Below, piece by piece: positions 50,127 to 61,598 of a stretch of 64,000 nucleotides of DNA; within the stretch, counting starts at the first letter, position 1, and each line of letters opens with the position of its first letter. The translations under genes and the position numbers were made by a program. The stretch comes from Monilinia fructicola. Taxonomy: Eukaryota > Ascomycota > Leotiomycetes > Helotiales > Sclerotiniaceae. The notes beneath the pieces were generated by a model. That model was not told where the DNA came from. It was given only the letters and a program-made list of their open reading frames with translations, and did no database searches. The DNA is taken from contig VICG01000004.1 in assembly GCA_008692225.1 (NCBI GenBank), positions 2,480,501 to 2,544,500 on the forward strand. The letters run 5' to 3'.

Positions 50127-51364
50127 AATGAGGTAAGAAATTATTAGTTATTGTGATCTCACCAAATGCGCAGAGAGGAAGCAGATATCGAAGGAGTCGA
50201 AGGAGTTTTGGATGAAATGCCCAACTCTTCCGTCCTTTCTTTTGTAACAACTGCTTGGCAAAAATGGAAATCTGCCGAAGAGAAATCACACGAGCAAATT
50301 TGACATGGTCAATCAAATTACCAAGTTAAGTTTGAGTGAGTGATATGAATAATGTATCAATGTGTGCTAAAGTGCGATCTAGAAAGTATTTTGTCATTAG
50401 TGCCCGCTCTTCGCCCTTATCAATGAATCTCTTATCGTACTTTTTGATAATACCCACCGGTGAGTGACCTACTGCGTATACCAGCCAAGGTACGGGAAGA
50501 TGATAATGTACAGAGTATGTACTGTAAAGCACCCCCAGTCATAGTAAGTACTGGGCAGGTCCACGGGTATGCAAAAACGATTCTTATTTATGCTTAAAGA
50601 TGAATTTTATATTACTTTTTTTGGTCTCTGCCATTGTTTTCTTCCTCTGTACAGCCACACTTTTCCTTCCATCTGTCACTTTGAGCTGAGCTATTCTGGT
50701 TTGAGTTTATTCATGAAAATTTTTCAGAATCTCCAAACTTGCCATCGAGACTTCAATGGTCAAGTTTGCCTGCAAGCAATATAATATAAGATTAGGATAA
50801 AAACTTGATAATGCAAGAGCAGAGCAAGTATGGAGTAACCATTGCATGGGTTAGAGGCCCACACCACTAACCTATAAGATCCATGACATAAAAGAACCAT
50901 GTAAAGGAAAAGCACATACGATAGATATGGTATTGGCCGAAGACCGCAAGAATCAAGATCCCCCGCCACCCCATCTTCGAACACCTCTGCTCCGTATAGT
51001 AAATCCCCCATGCCATTGAGATGTTGACTGTTTCGAATTACGAACAGGTACAATCGCAACGCTTGATTAGGCGATTGTCGTCTCGTATATACAGTATATT
51101 GATTATGAGATGCCGAAACCTTCCTCGAGGCTGGCTGACCCACCATGTGAGATTTGTAGTCTGAGCAGTTTCTGCTTCTTGAGCCTAATATCGGCCCCTC
51201 AATGTTCGGAATTGAGTTGAACATTCTGCCAGATACAGGTCTGTTTCTAGTGGCGAATTTTACCCGCATGGGACAGTGATATGATATGCTGTGCGTGGTG
51301 AAGGTCTCGACCGATCTCCCACATACGATACATACTGTTGTCTGTCTGTCGCCCCTTGCATCGA
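50127..51364. other. Intergenic region between AVT transporter and BMT2
   Basis: A 202-codon minus-strand frame (51368-50760) overlaps the BMT2 3' end and has a few Cys/His residues at its start. Its composition, with a hydrophobic tail, looks like chance read-through of a 3' UTR. I do not annotate it. Confidence 0.5.
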
Positions 51365-52238
51365 TCAATTCTTAATGACAATTGAGAAATTGTTGCGATT
51401 ACCTCCAGCTCGAATCTCTTCCTTCTTCCATTGTCGTAGTTTTTATCGATGGCGACTGTAAACGCCAAAGATAATATACCAGCTTGTTCGAAAGCTTTTT
51501 CTTCACCAAAACATATCCCAAGCTCTCCATAATTGCCTCCAACCTAGCTTCATCCATATAACGCGAGTTATTCACGCAAGGCGATGGCAAGACCAAGAAT
51601 AAAGCCGGAAACCATTCGCTGAATCCTTCACCACTTGGACAGACGGTTTCTAGGAATTTGCGAGTTCGAAGTAACATATTCCCTCTCCCTACACCGTCTG
51701 GAACATAATTTAATACAAGAGAAAGACTGATGATATTGAACTTCTCGGTTTCGTCTTTCGGTAGTGGTCGTTCCATGAAATCTTGTTGCGTAATTCCCTC
51801 AGACTGACTATTTAGATCAATCCTCTCAACATGAAAGGTACGACTTTTCGAACAAGCATTGGTAGTGCTCAATGCTCCAACTTCCAACATGCGGACTGGC
51901 GAGTTCTTTTCAACTAACCCCTTGAGATCTTTACATAGAGGCGCTAGCCAATCCATCAAGATTTTGCTACTATCGCCACCTCTATCGTTTCCCTGTCCGA
52001 TTAGACTCGCACGTTGATAGCTTTCCAGTCCACCTTGTGAAGCAATCTCACGTGTAAGTGCCGCTGCGGTAACTTCATCTCCTTCTGCTAAAGCTTTAGC
52101 CTTTCGTTTTTCCAATGTATGGTGATTACGGATAATCGTTCGAGTAGCTTTGCTTGATATGCGTTGAGTTGGCTTCTTGATCATTGGTGGTCGACCATGT
52201 GAGAGGGACTTGAGCTTTGTTTTCTTGTTGATACCCAT
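51365..52238 (-). CDS. BMT2: 25S rRNA adenine-N1 methyltransferase BMT2; one frame break near C-terminus
   Basis: A nucleolar SAM-dependent enzyme that makes m1A in the large-subunit rRNA (A2142 in yeast). Intronless. The N-terminus is basic (KKTKLKSLSHGRPP, nuclear/nucleolar). The family segment RTIIRNHHTLEKRKAKAL, the YQRASLIGQ motif, the SAM-binding RMLEVGALSTTNAC, the FHVERIDLNS strand and the FNIISLSLVLNYVPDGVGRG signature are all present. Near the C-terminus the frame shifts at a run of five T on the plus strand (51440-51444), apparently one base too long. Beyond it the conserved end (QWKKEEIRAGGNRNNFSIVI) continues to a stop at 51365, giving 290 aa. Read literally, the frame stops at 51399 with an unrelated tail. 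It is divergent from RPL25 with a 341-bp shared promoter region. Confidence 0.92.
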
Positions 52239-52579
52239 ATTGGAGGATGTTAAAACTTCACAACTCCATGCAAAACTAGTATGAATCTTTTCGAGAATAG
52301 AAGATCTTCACGACTTTGAGAAACGGAATCTACCAATTAGACAGAAGTAATAAGATTCAATCAATATATTGTCTATTTGGGAAGACGGGAGGTAAAAAGC
52401 ATCTTTCCATGTCAATTCTCCATGGAACGGAACTCGGTAAAACTATTTTCCCGATTAGCGAAATTTTCACACACGATCCTTCAATTTAGATATTTTCCTC
52501 GATATTTTCTTGAAGCAAACCATCAACACCTCGACAACTCAATTCCAATACTAATCCCCCAGGAAGTATATCTGTCGAA
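52239..52579. promoter_or_regulatory. Shared divergent promoter of BMT2 and RPL25
   Basis: The 341 bp between the two start codons must contain both promoters and both 5' leaders. It couples an rRNA-modifying enzyme with a large-subunit ribosomal protein, a pairing that suggests co-regulation (inference). I cannot assign specific factor sites. Confidence 0.6.
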
Positions 52580-53355
52580 ATGGCTCCCCCAGCAAAGAAA
52601 GGTATAGTCTCTTTTCTTCTCAATAAGCATTGATCGCATTCTTGAACGTAATATTGCCCTCTGGAAATATTACGCCCGCTTTGAAAATACGAAAATATGA
52701 AAATATTTCCAAATACAACGCGAAGGAATGCGAAAGATGCGCACCAGCAGTAGCAGATATTGCGAGTTCTTAAAGAGCGCTTGCTGATGCGTAAGTTTTA
52801 ATAGGTGCCGCCGCCAAGGGTGGTAACAAGAAGGCCAATGCCGCTGCTAAGGCTACCTTGAAGGGTGTAAGTTCTTCTATATATCTTCGTTATTGACATC
52901 AGATACTAATATTCCATCAGGTTCACTCCCACAAGGTCCGCAAGGTCCGTCTCTCGACCACCTTCCACAGACCTAAGACCCTTCAACTCTCCCGTGCTCC
53001 TAAGTACCCACGTACCTCCATCGTCTCCCAACCCCGTCTCGATGAGCACAAGGTCATCATCCACCCATTGAACACCGAGAGTGCCATGAAGAAGATCGAG
53101 GAGAACAACACCCTCGTCTTCATTGTCGACATCAAGGCAAACAAGGCTCAAATCAAGGAAGCCTTGAAGAAGCTTTACGACATTGACACCGTCAAGATCA
53201 ACACCCTCATCCGGTACGTTCAAGTTAATGCACTCGGATATGAAATACATGCTAACACAAAGTACAGACCAGATGGATCCAAGAAGGCCTTCGCCCGTCT
53301 TACCGCCGATGTTGATGCCCTTGACATCGCTGCCACCAAGCTCGCAATTGTCTAA
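52580..53355 (+). CDS. RPL25: 60S ribosomal protein L25 (uL23, L23a)
   Basis: A large-subunit protein at the polypeptide exit tunnel that binds 25S rRNA and docks SRP and nascent-chain factors. Exons 52580-52601, 52805-52866, 52921-53213 and 53268-53355 give 154 aa. A short Ala/Lys-rich N-terminus ([19 protein letters not shown]) holds the nuclear-import signal. It is followed by [78 protein letters not shown] and [13 protein letters not shown], all diagnostic of uL23. The 22-nt first exon followed by a 203-nt intron is the usual arrangement for fungal ribosomal-protein genes, where the first intron carries regulatory sequence. Intact; the strongest family match in the window. Confidence 0.97.
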
Positions 53356-54316
53356 ATTGTCAAACTGGGGAGTGGAATTAGGAATCTGGATTTGAGGGAA
53401 GTAAAAAGTTATTTGGTTGATAAATAAACCAGCTTTTTCTACGATTGGCTGATACCCACATCCATACGGCGTAATGAGATGAAATATTTAAATCTGTACT
53501 CCAATGCAGTACTATCCCGTCAATGACAATTCTTGATACACTTGAATTTATATATATATATGATATTGGTGATGCCCTTGTGTTTCATACGAGAGCCACT
53601 TTGAGATGCGGGAATAAACCTCTGTCTAAGCAAATACCGCGTTAGATAAAGCGGAAAGAACATATAATGAACCAATCTAGCCTTCTACGCCACATTCTAC
53701 CTGAGATCAATTCCAATGATTAAAAAGGGTAACATTCAGCATGACAGTCCTCTTATTGAATGTGGTTTTCACACACTCTGTACAGCTCCCAAATCTAGAT
53801 CCAACATCCAGACTCCCCATCCCGAATTATAAAATTCCTTCACCCACTCCGTCAAAGCAGACAAAGCACAACCTTGGAAGTCCTCAACACTTCAACCAAG
53901 CTTCCACAAAAAACGACATCATTATTCATTCATTCATTCATTCATTCATTCATTCATTCATCCTTCTCTTCTGGGGCACCCGCCCTCGCCCTCGCATCTG
54001 CTAATCATACAAAGACATGTTTCACGCATGCCGTCTTCATTTCTATCCGTATATTTCCTCTAAGCCCCGCATGGATCATCGTCTCCCGTTCATTCATTTA
54101 TCCATCGTATTGTAATGTAGTGTAGTATAGCGTAGTGCAGTGCAGAGTAAACAGAGAATCCACATGCGCATCCCGCTCCACGCCACGCCACGCCATGCCA
54201 TGCCATGCCCGCGCTTCCACTGTGCCATCCTCGACTAAATCGAGCAGTGCGATCCGCGCACCCACCCACCCATCCATAATCCTCCCGCCCCTCCCCTCCC
54301 GCTCCCTCCCGCTCCC
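53356..54316. other. Intergenic region between convergent RPL25 and TIM8
   Basis: Carries an (ATTC)n array at 53926-53961 and a CGCCA/TGCCA pentanucleotide tandem at 54180-54209. C-rich DNA at 54262-54320 adjoins the TIM8 stop. No gene is seen. Confidence 0.6.
53926..53961. repeat. (ATTC)n microsatellite
   Basis: Eight to nine uninterrupted ATTC units. Confidence 0.93.
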
Positions 54317-54818
54317 TCAAGCACCCCCCCTCATGCGATTCAAATGCTCAATCACCGCCACGCTGCTATCCAAAAAGCGCTCCACGCAGTTCTCCGTGCA
54401 GCTGCGCTCGGCGCCCTCCAGCTTCCCGCTGCGAATGCTGCCCGTCACGCATTTCTTCCAGCAGACGTCTGTGAGCGAGTGGACGGCTGCGGGACCCCGG
54501 CGTTAGCCATCCTGCGGTTCTGGAGAGGGGATACATCCTGGCAAGGGGGATGTCGAAGAGAGAGCCCGGGATCGAAGACCGGTGATGCATGTCCCCTCCT
54601 CCTCTCCCTCCGCCTAAAATGAAGGCAAAGGCAAAAAACAAACAGACAAAAAAAAAACAACAACAGCACGCAAGGAGCAAGAAGCAAAGGGGAAAAGAAA
54701 ACATACACTGTTGGATCCTAGCCTTCTGCGTCTCGTTCACGATAAACTGCTGCAACTCCTGCTTATCCTTATCCGACAACTTGGAGAGATCCGGTGTTTG
54801 TTGGAGGGAGGAATCCAT
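54317..54818 (-). CDS. TIM8: Mitochondrial intermembrane-space chaperone TIM8
   Basis: A small Tim protein that with Tim13 chaperones hydrophobic precursors across the intermembrane space. Two exons (54818-54707, 54486-54317) give 93 aa, the normal size. Helical N-terminus LSKLSDKDKQELQQFIVNE, then the twin CX3C motif: CWKKC at about residue 47 and CTENC at about 70. The latter is embedded in GKLEGAERSCTENCVERFLD, with a C-terminal HLNRMR. The 219-nt intron uses a strong GTATGT donor and a GCAG acceptor and restores IQQSVHSLTDVCWKKC. The second exon is distinctly GC-rich compared with the A/T-rich intron. Intact. Confidence 0.95.
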
Positions 54819-55317
54819 GTTTGGTTCGTTTCTTTTGTTTTGTTTTGGGTTTTCTTGATGGGTTCGGGATTCTGTAGTGAGATGTTTATGGGAAATTGAA
54901 ATTGTGTGTCGAGAGGAAGTGGATGGTTTGTTGGGTTGGAATTTGAATGATTTGATCTTGGAGCTTCATTGAGCTTCAGAAATTTTGCCGGGTTGTTGCT
55001 TCGAGGATTCTCGGCTTCGGCGTCATAAGGGTCACGTGAAGAACATCTTCTGCAGTATCACTTCAATATTTTCGAGCCGAGTACTCGCGAGTTTCAAGGT
55101 ATTAGGAGTGTTACACAATGGATATTGAAGAGTCAATCTTTGCGCTCTACGCAGTATCTATTTTGTTATTAACACTATATGAACCAACATTCATCTATAA
55201 AGTATTCAAAAGATCTGTAACCGTACCGCCATAATTTTACGCATTTTTATCTCTACCACAACTACCAAAATTACAAACCTCCCAACCAATAAATATTATT
55301 AGTTCAAAATTCTTTTC
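54819..55317. other. TIM8 promoter and CorA 3' flank
   Basis: About 500 bp between two tandem minus-strand genes; no gene is seen. Confidence 0.55.
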
Positions 55318-57281
55318 TTATATGTACCTATAACGTCTTGCCCATGCCAAAGCAGCAAGAGTGAAAGCCACCAACACAGCCAAGATTGAGAAGAAAGGGA
55401 TGAGGTTGTCGACGTCCCTGAAAGGGACTGAGACGTTCATACCAAACATACCACACACCAAGTTGAGAGGAACGAGAATTGATGCGAGAAAGGTGATTTT
55501 ACTGAGGACCTTGTTGGCATTGTTCCCTTGGGTGATGTTGTCGATGGAGAGTTGTGCTAGATAATTGCTGTGGGATCGAGATAGCATCTTCTCGGAGTGG
55601 CCCAAAACTGGTCATCATAGTGACAACGTGATCTTGAATGTCGCCAAGATACAGGCCAATATCCATGTGAGGGGTGACGCTGTAATTCGAATTGCAACGC
55701 TTAGTGAAACCTCTCAGGACATCGGCCTTGCCTCCAAGAAGTTTCATCAGACCCATTACATTCTTACGAACCATGCCAATCTTTCGCAAGAAGGCATGCA
55801 TGTCATCAGTGCGGGCAATGAACACTTGATCCTCAATCGTATCTGTTTCGTTGTCGATCTTGTGGATAATAGGGGCGAAAGAATCAACAATGTCATCACT
55901 GAGAAGTTGTTAGTTTGTGATCTCTACAAACGACCGGGAAGACTTACATCAAGGCATAGCAAATCCAATCACTGTTCAAAGCTAGGTAATCCTTCAACAT
56001 TGTGATGCGCTTGCGAACATGAGTTGAATGTGGGTTTGGCGAAAAGCTAAAGCTGAGTAAACCCTCTCGGAAAACAACAACATAAATATTGAACGGTTCG
56101 TATTCCTGGCCATCCTCGATTTCCACTACGCTGAAGGAACGGAAACACGCAAAGTAGTATGAAGGGAAGAGCTCAATCTTCTCTCGAGTTTCTTGGGCTG
56201 TGATATCCTCAATGGTAAGGGGGTGAACTCCAAAGGCCTTGCAGATCACTCGAATTTCGTTCTCCGTTGGATTGTTCATGTTCAACCACCAAACGCCATC
56301 TCCCTGCTGTTCTTGTGGAAGGGTGAACAGAGTTCGTATATCTTCACCTTCCAGGATGAGATCACCAAATTCTGATGCATAAATAGAGTCTACTCCGTGC
56401 GAGGAGAAGTATTCGAACCTGTTAGTGTCGAGATGTGGCTGTTGTGGGCGTGTAATTTCTTCAAGGCTAGACAAGTCCAATTTCTCATTGATTGTAGATG
56501 CTGGAGCTGAAGGGATATCGACTACCGTACCTTCGGATGTCACAATCGTAGGTATTGCACCGTTGTTTCTCAAGTCGTGGAAAATTCGAGGTTGCGTGGG
56601 GTTTACGGGCGTCTTGGAACGACTTTCCTCATCTTCAATGAAATCCTCGAGAGTGTCAAAATTGATCTGGAGCGTATCTTTAGTCGGAGAAGCGTGTAGA
56701 GGAAAGCAAACATCCTCTTCCGCCGACTTGGACGAGCCTGCGAAGCTCTTTGCATCATTCTCGTTGGTGTAGCGCCGGCTACGAAATGTGCGATGGCTAC
56801 GATGGCTTCGGTGACTGGCACGTGATTCTGTTCGATGAAGCGCATTGTGATCTTCTTGTCGCCTGGCCTCCGCGAGCACCTTCCCGGGGTTCGGGTCTGA
56901 AATAGACATCTCCCGCTCCCTTCTTCTTGCATCAGCAAACGCCTTTACTGAGCTCGGTGGTGATAAAGAACGAATGTCAGTAGTGGCTGCAGTTCCTCGG
57001 CGACTTCTATCTGCCAATCGTACAGGCATTGGAGAAACTCCTCTTGAGTCCTCATCGACAACGGCTTCCTCGAAATCTCTTGCGATTGTATTGAGTGTAT
57101 GATTTACACGTGCTAGGTCTGGACTCTGTGGAGGTAGAAGCGATGGAGCCTGCAATGAGTCGATGGTGCCGCTGCGAGAACGGGCTCTTGGGATAGGTTG
57201 TGATTGATATCTGTGATCATCTAGCTCTGGTACAGGCGTGCTGTAGCCAGTATCGAGGCAGGTATCTTCGTGTTCCGACAT
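55318..57281 (-). CDS. CorA-family Mg2+ transporter (Alr1/Mnr2-like); one frame break
   Basis: A magnesium channel of the plasma membrane or vacuole. Two exons (57281-55948, 55898-55318) give about 637 aa. A long cytosolic N-terminal region (about 280 residues) is rich in Ser/Arg/Asp with SHRSHRSHRTFRSRR and no membrane segments. The CorA funnel domain follows: GDGVWWLNMNNPTENEI, FGVHPLTIEDI, EKIELFPSYYF, VFREGLLSFSF, CYALIDDIVDSF. The stalk helix contains SHSNYLAQLSIDNI. The signature CGMFGMN closes the first membrane helix, then a second helix ends in ARRYRYI. One base too many lies in an A4 run on the plus strand (55604-55607), splitting MMTSFG from the HSEKMLSRSHSNYL segment. Without it the coding length is a multiple of three. 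Localisation (plasma membrane vs vacuole) is not decidable here. Confidence 0.93.
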
Positions 57282-58225
57282 TCTGAAGGAAACGCTTGGA
57301 AATTAAGTATATTTATTATAAGTTCTGCGCCAGAATTAGCCATTGTGCTTCGAACGTTAGAGCCATGAGAACTTACAGATTTCTAGGAAGCCAAAGCTTT
57401 CACAGTCCAGGCAGGTCGCAACGAGCGCCCACCGCTTGTTTGGCGTCAATTTGATAGTGGTCTTTGCACAGGTCCTCCCTGCACAGTGTGATTCCTGGTG
57501 AAGAATGGCTACACGTCCATCCGCTACCCCTTTTTTTTGGAATTGTACGTCGATGCGCAGTTGTATATTTTATGTTGTCTTGCTCAAGGTCCAATTAAGG
57601 GGGTTTCTTGTCGCCTCCACAGTAGGCCCAGATCTTTGCTGGACCGAGGAGGGGACGGATGAAGGAAAAGTCTTGAAGTACGAGTCCCGCCAACTTGGTG
57701 GTTTGGTATCTATGAAGCCGCCGAGGCGATAAGAGTCGAAATAATAGATATCCTGCAATTATTTTGCTACGAGAATATCAATATTGCGATACGAGACAGA
57801 ATTTGAATCGATTTGACAGTGGCTTGAGTTGTTAAGTTGTTGGTAAGAACGGAACGAGATATTTTTGTAGAGTGGTCGATCCTAAACCAATTTTTTTTGG
57901 AAGAGGTGTGAAAGGTTGGTGCGCGACCAAATGATGTTGGAAACCCTAAGTGTAGAAACTAAGGTAAGGTAGAGTAAGGTAATGTAAAGGTACTACTAGG
58001 TAAGTATAGGTAGTAGTAGGTATGGGTAGGTAGGTAAAGGTATAGGCAACCTTGGACAGGCCAAATAAATAGGTAATTATTGAGGTTTGCTCGATCGCCA
58101 CATGAAAGATATATCAAGGTGATAAATATATGTATGACAAAGCAAGCTGGGGGTTTATTGGATATGTTTGGCAAAAAAGAAGTTGAAAGGTCGAAACCAA
58201 TCTGACATTGTTTGAAATTGGAATG

Positions 58226-58250
58226 CAGAGCAGAGCAGAGCAGAGCAGAG
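58226..58250. repeat. (GCAGA)n pentanucleotide array
   Basis: Five direct GCAGA units. Confidence 0.9.
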
Positions 58251-58465
58251 GAAGGACAAGAAGTAAAGAGGTCAGGACGTGAAGAAGCGGGTGGAGGTTG
58301 GGAGAAAGCTTGAAAGGAAAATTGGTACAGTAGTGTCGTATCGGTAGTCTTGGTAGTGGAGATGCTGACTACTCGCTACTCATTTGCTCGAAAGATCAGT
58401 TCATGAATCATGAGGAGGAGGGAATGATAATAAAGATGATGATAAAAGTAATCAAAATGATAATG

Positions 58466-58529
58466 AATAGTAATAATAATAATGGTAATAATAATGGTAA
58501 TAATAATGGTAATAATAATGGTAATAATG

Positions 58530-58560
<31 letters not shown>

Positions 58561-58600
58561 TACTAATATCAATAGTAATAGTAATAATAAGAACAACAAT
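58466..58600. repeat. AAT trinucleotide array with GGT interruptions
   Basis: Units of TAATAATAATGG repeat four times and then pass into an uninterrupted AAT run. The array opens spurious Asn-rich and Ile-rich frames. Confidence 0.92.
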
Positions 58601-59148
58601 CACAAGTACTGCCCATGGATGTATATAGATGGGTACGTACCATTAGGTCGGTAGTAAAGTTATGAGCCTCATTGTTATACTGTACTTGTACTTGTCCTGT
58701 ATGCAGGATAATAAGAATCCTATTCGTCCTATTCGTCCTATTGTTCTTGTTCTTGTTCTTATTCTTATTCTTATTCTTCTTCTTATTCTTCTTATCATTA
58801 GACTTGCCGTCTGTCTGAAGGAGCTGGAGAGATATGAAGATATGAAGATCTGATTAGGTAGGTAGGCGTTAGTCCCTACTGATCTACTTATATCCACTCG
58901 GTACTTGTATTTGTATATACATACCCAAGTGCTTTATGTACTACTACCCTTCTGTTTGTGTCTATCAAAAGGTATCAAAAGGTATCAAGGTGGTATGCAT
59001 GTGTTTCCGATGTGCTTTTCTCCCAAGAGCCAAGACATTATAGTATAGTACTCTGTATTCTATCGATGGAGCACTTAAAGATTCATTCATTAGATTGTGA
59101 GAAATTCTAATTGTGTTATTAGTGTAGGTCTAAATATAAATAAATATA

Positions 59149-59179
59149 CTTGGTGTTGTTTTGGGTCAATGCCTGGGCT
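59149..59179. repeat. Left terminal inverted repeat
   Basis: 31 nt; pairs with 60265-60294 on the opposite strand with one substitution and one single-base indel. Confidence 0.85.
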
Positions 59180-60264
59180 AAGAAATTACATCGAAATACG
59201 AAATATGTATTTATATAAATTTAATCTTTAAAAAGTTATAATAAATTAACAAATCAATTAAACATTATAAAAAATAGTTCAAAATACTTAAAAATTAAAA
59301 ATTAATATATAATACAGCGTAGTAAAGTTTTTAGAATATAGATATCTTTTTCATATATTAAAAAGAATTTAAGAAAAGTATATTATATTAATATTTATTT
59401 TATATTATTTATATTTGAAAACTTTAATAAATTCATGTAAATTTAATTATTAATTATATAAAAACTAAAAGTTATATTAAATAAAATATTTCAATTCTAT
59501 ATAATATATTAATTTTAATTTAGTTTTATTTATTCTTATTAGATTTCTAAAAGCTTTTTCTAAAATAGAAAGCAAAAAAGTATAATAAACTTTTATTAAA
59601 TATAATAAAAGCATTATAAATTTGAAATTTAAATAAAAGTTATTATATATATAATACTTTAGAAAATTTATTATAGTATAACTTGAACAAAAAATATTAT
59701 AGTATAAATTTATAATAAATTTTTATAATAAAATATTTGTTTTTTCAACGATTGTATATTAATTTTTATATATAATAAAAAAAGATAAATATAATATATT
59801 CTACTTAAAAATTATATATACTAATAATTTTTATTTTTATTTAAATTTATAAATTATATAATACCTTTATTATTATATTTAATAAAAAATTATAATACTT
59901 TTTTTTTCTATTATTTTAAGAAGCCTTTATATAATTTAATATTAATAAATAAAACTAAAGTAAAGTTAATATATAATATAAAATTAAATATACTATTCAA
60001 ATAAAACTTTTTTATTTCTATATAATTATAATTAAATTCGATTTATTAAAAGATAAAGTATAAATAATTTAAAATAGTATATTTTTCAAATTCTCTTTTA
60101 TATATTTTTAAGCCTTGATTTTTAAAACTTTAGATAAATAAATTATGTTAAAATCTTTTAAATTTTCAATCTTTTAAAGTTTTATTTAAAAAAATTCAAT
60201 AGATTCGTTAATTTGTTATAAATTTTGAAAGATTTAATATATATTTCATTTTCGGTTGATTTGC

Positions 60265-60294
60265 AGCCCGGCATTGACCCAAAACAACGCCAAG
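60265..60294. repeat. Right terminal inverted repeat
   Basis: 30 nt; reverse complement of the left end (59149-59179) with one substitution and one single-base indel. Confidence 0.85.
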
Positions 60295-61598
60295 TATACC
60301 TAGTACTGGACGACAGCAACTATAAACCAACCTAACATCTTCAAGATCGACCATATGAATCATGCCCAGGTGTCTACTGTCGCAATTGGGACAATCCAAC
60401 ATGCTACTCGAGTAATGCCCATTGATATCTGTCGGTCTATCTATTGACTGATGGATTGATTGGTTGATTGGTAGCAAAGATCTTATGGTGAGATACTTGA
60501 TACTCGGTATCCATGGATGTTCCAAAGTTTGTTCCATTCCAATTGGCACGATCGTATATGCTAAGAGTTCATTCATCGATACCTACTGCCTAGTAGGTAT
60601 CGTATATCTTACATCTCATATCTCATATCTCATATCTACCAACTACCAACTACCAACTACCAACTATCAAACTAATCAATAAAACCATCTACCATTCATC
60701 CATCCTAAAGATAAATTATTCTTATTATAGATCTTCAAGCCCAAACAATCAAATATTCTTCTTCCTCCTCCTCCTCCTCCTCCTCCCCCCCCTCTCCCCC
60801 CTCTCCCCCCAGTCTCCCAAGAAATTCCTTGTCGTGAAATTATCGCCCTCCTTCTCTAATCTTCTCTCATCACATCTGTATCAACATAGCCAAGACCTCC
60901 AAGTTTTCGTAGCATCGTACAAGGAGTCCCATCATACGAAGACTACATGATTCTATCTCTATCCTCAGCATCAAACCAATGAAGCAATGAAAATATCGAG
61001 GACATGACCATCCACAGTTCCATAAACCCTCATGCCAGGTCATGCAAAAATGCCTCATCCGTCATCCATCATCGCTCATCTCTGTCCCGCATTGAAATCT
61101 CGCCATGTGCCGTGGATCAATTTTCGGCCAAGACGATTAGGTTGTACGGACTCCGCTCCGTACAAACTGGGTAGCATCATACTAGCATGGCTGCTTGGGT
61201 ACGCTTGGGTGGGCTTGGGTTGGTCGTATTTCTTTCTTTGTTCTCGCCCAGATACTCCGTAATTACTAATGTAATAAATAATACTGTACCATACATACGG
61301 AGTACCTAGGTCCCTACCTAGGTACTATCCATGGATGGATGGAGTAGCTAGCCCAGCCACAACGAGGCTGAAGTGTGGCCTCAACTCAAGCTTCACGGGA
61401 CAGGACACTTTGAAAATCACCTACCAACTTATCTACTACCGACGTAGGTAATAACCATCCACCAAAGCAACCATCATTGATTCTTCTTGTTGGAAGAAAG
61501 CTTGATTTGTCCTTGCGGTCAGAGGAAGAAAAGAGGGGAAAATAAGAGCAAAGCAAAGCAAAGAAAAGAAAACACCTATCCCAAACACACGCCGAACC

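Larger units (their letters stand above)
59149..60294. mobile_element. AT-rich DNA transposon remnant/MITE with terminal inverted repeats
   Basis: The ends are inverted copies of each other. The left end (59149-59179) and the reverse complement of the right end (60265-60294) share GTTGTTTTGGGTCAATGCC exactly, preceded by CTTGG with one T/C difference and followed by GGGCT after a single-base indel. Both ends abut TATA (59145-59148 and 60295-60298), consistent with a TA or TATA target duplication, as for Tc1/mariner/Fot1-like elements (family knowledge). Between the ends about 1.05 kb is almost pure A/T, with no open reading frame and only scattered G/C. This fits repeat-induced point mutation of a former element or an intrinsically AT-rich non-autonomous element. 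No transposase can be read. Low GC inside and normal GC in the termini and flanks make a sharp boundary. Confidence 0.8.
57282..61598. other. 4.3-kb gene-free region with a transposon-like AT island
   Basis: Upstream of the CorA gene on one side and SPC1 on the other. It holds GCAGA, AAT/GGT and TTCTTA-type microsatellites (58226-58250, 58466-58600, 58710-58800), the TIR-bounded AT-rich element (59149-60294), several inverted repeats (60577-60602, 61142-61165, 61253-61304), CTC/CCT tracts (60750-60812) and two TACTCCGTA motifs. No gene is supported. Confidence 0.65.

Noticed and set aside
50760..51368. 202-codon minus-strand frame with CIVC...H...C near its start
   Set aside because: It begins at the BMT2 stop region and looks like open 3' UTR; the Cys/His spacing does not fit a zinc-finger family I know.
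58403..58654. Asn-rich and Ile/Leu-rich frames on both strands
   Set aside because: Products of the AAT microsatellite; no stop codons simply because of the repeat.
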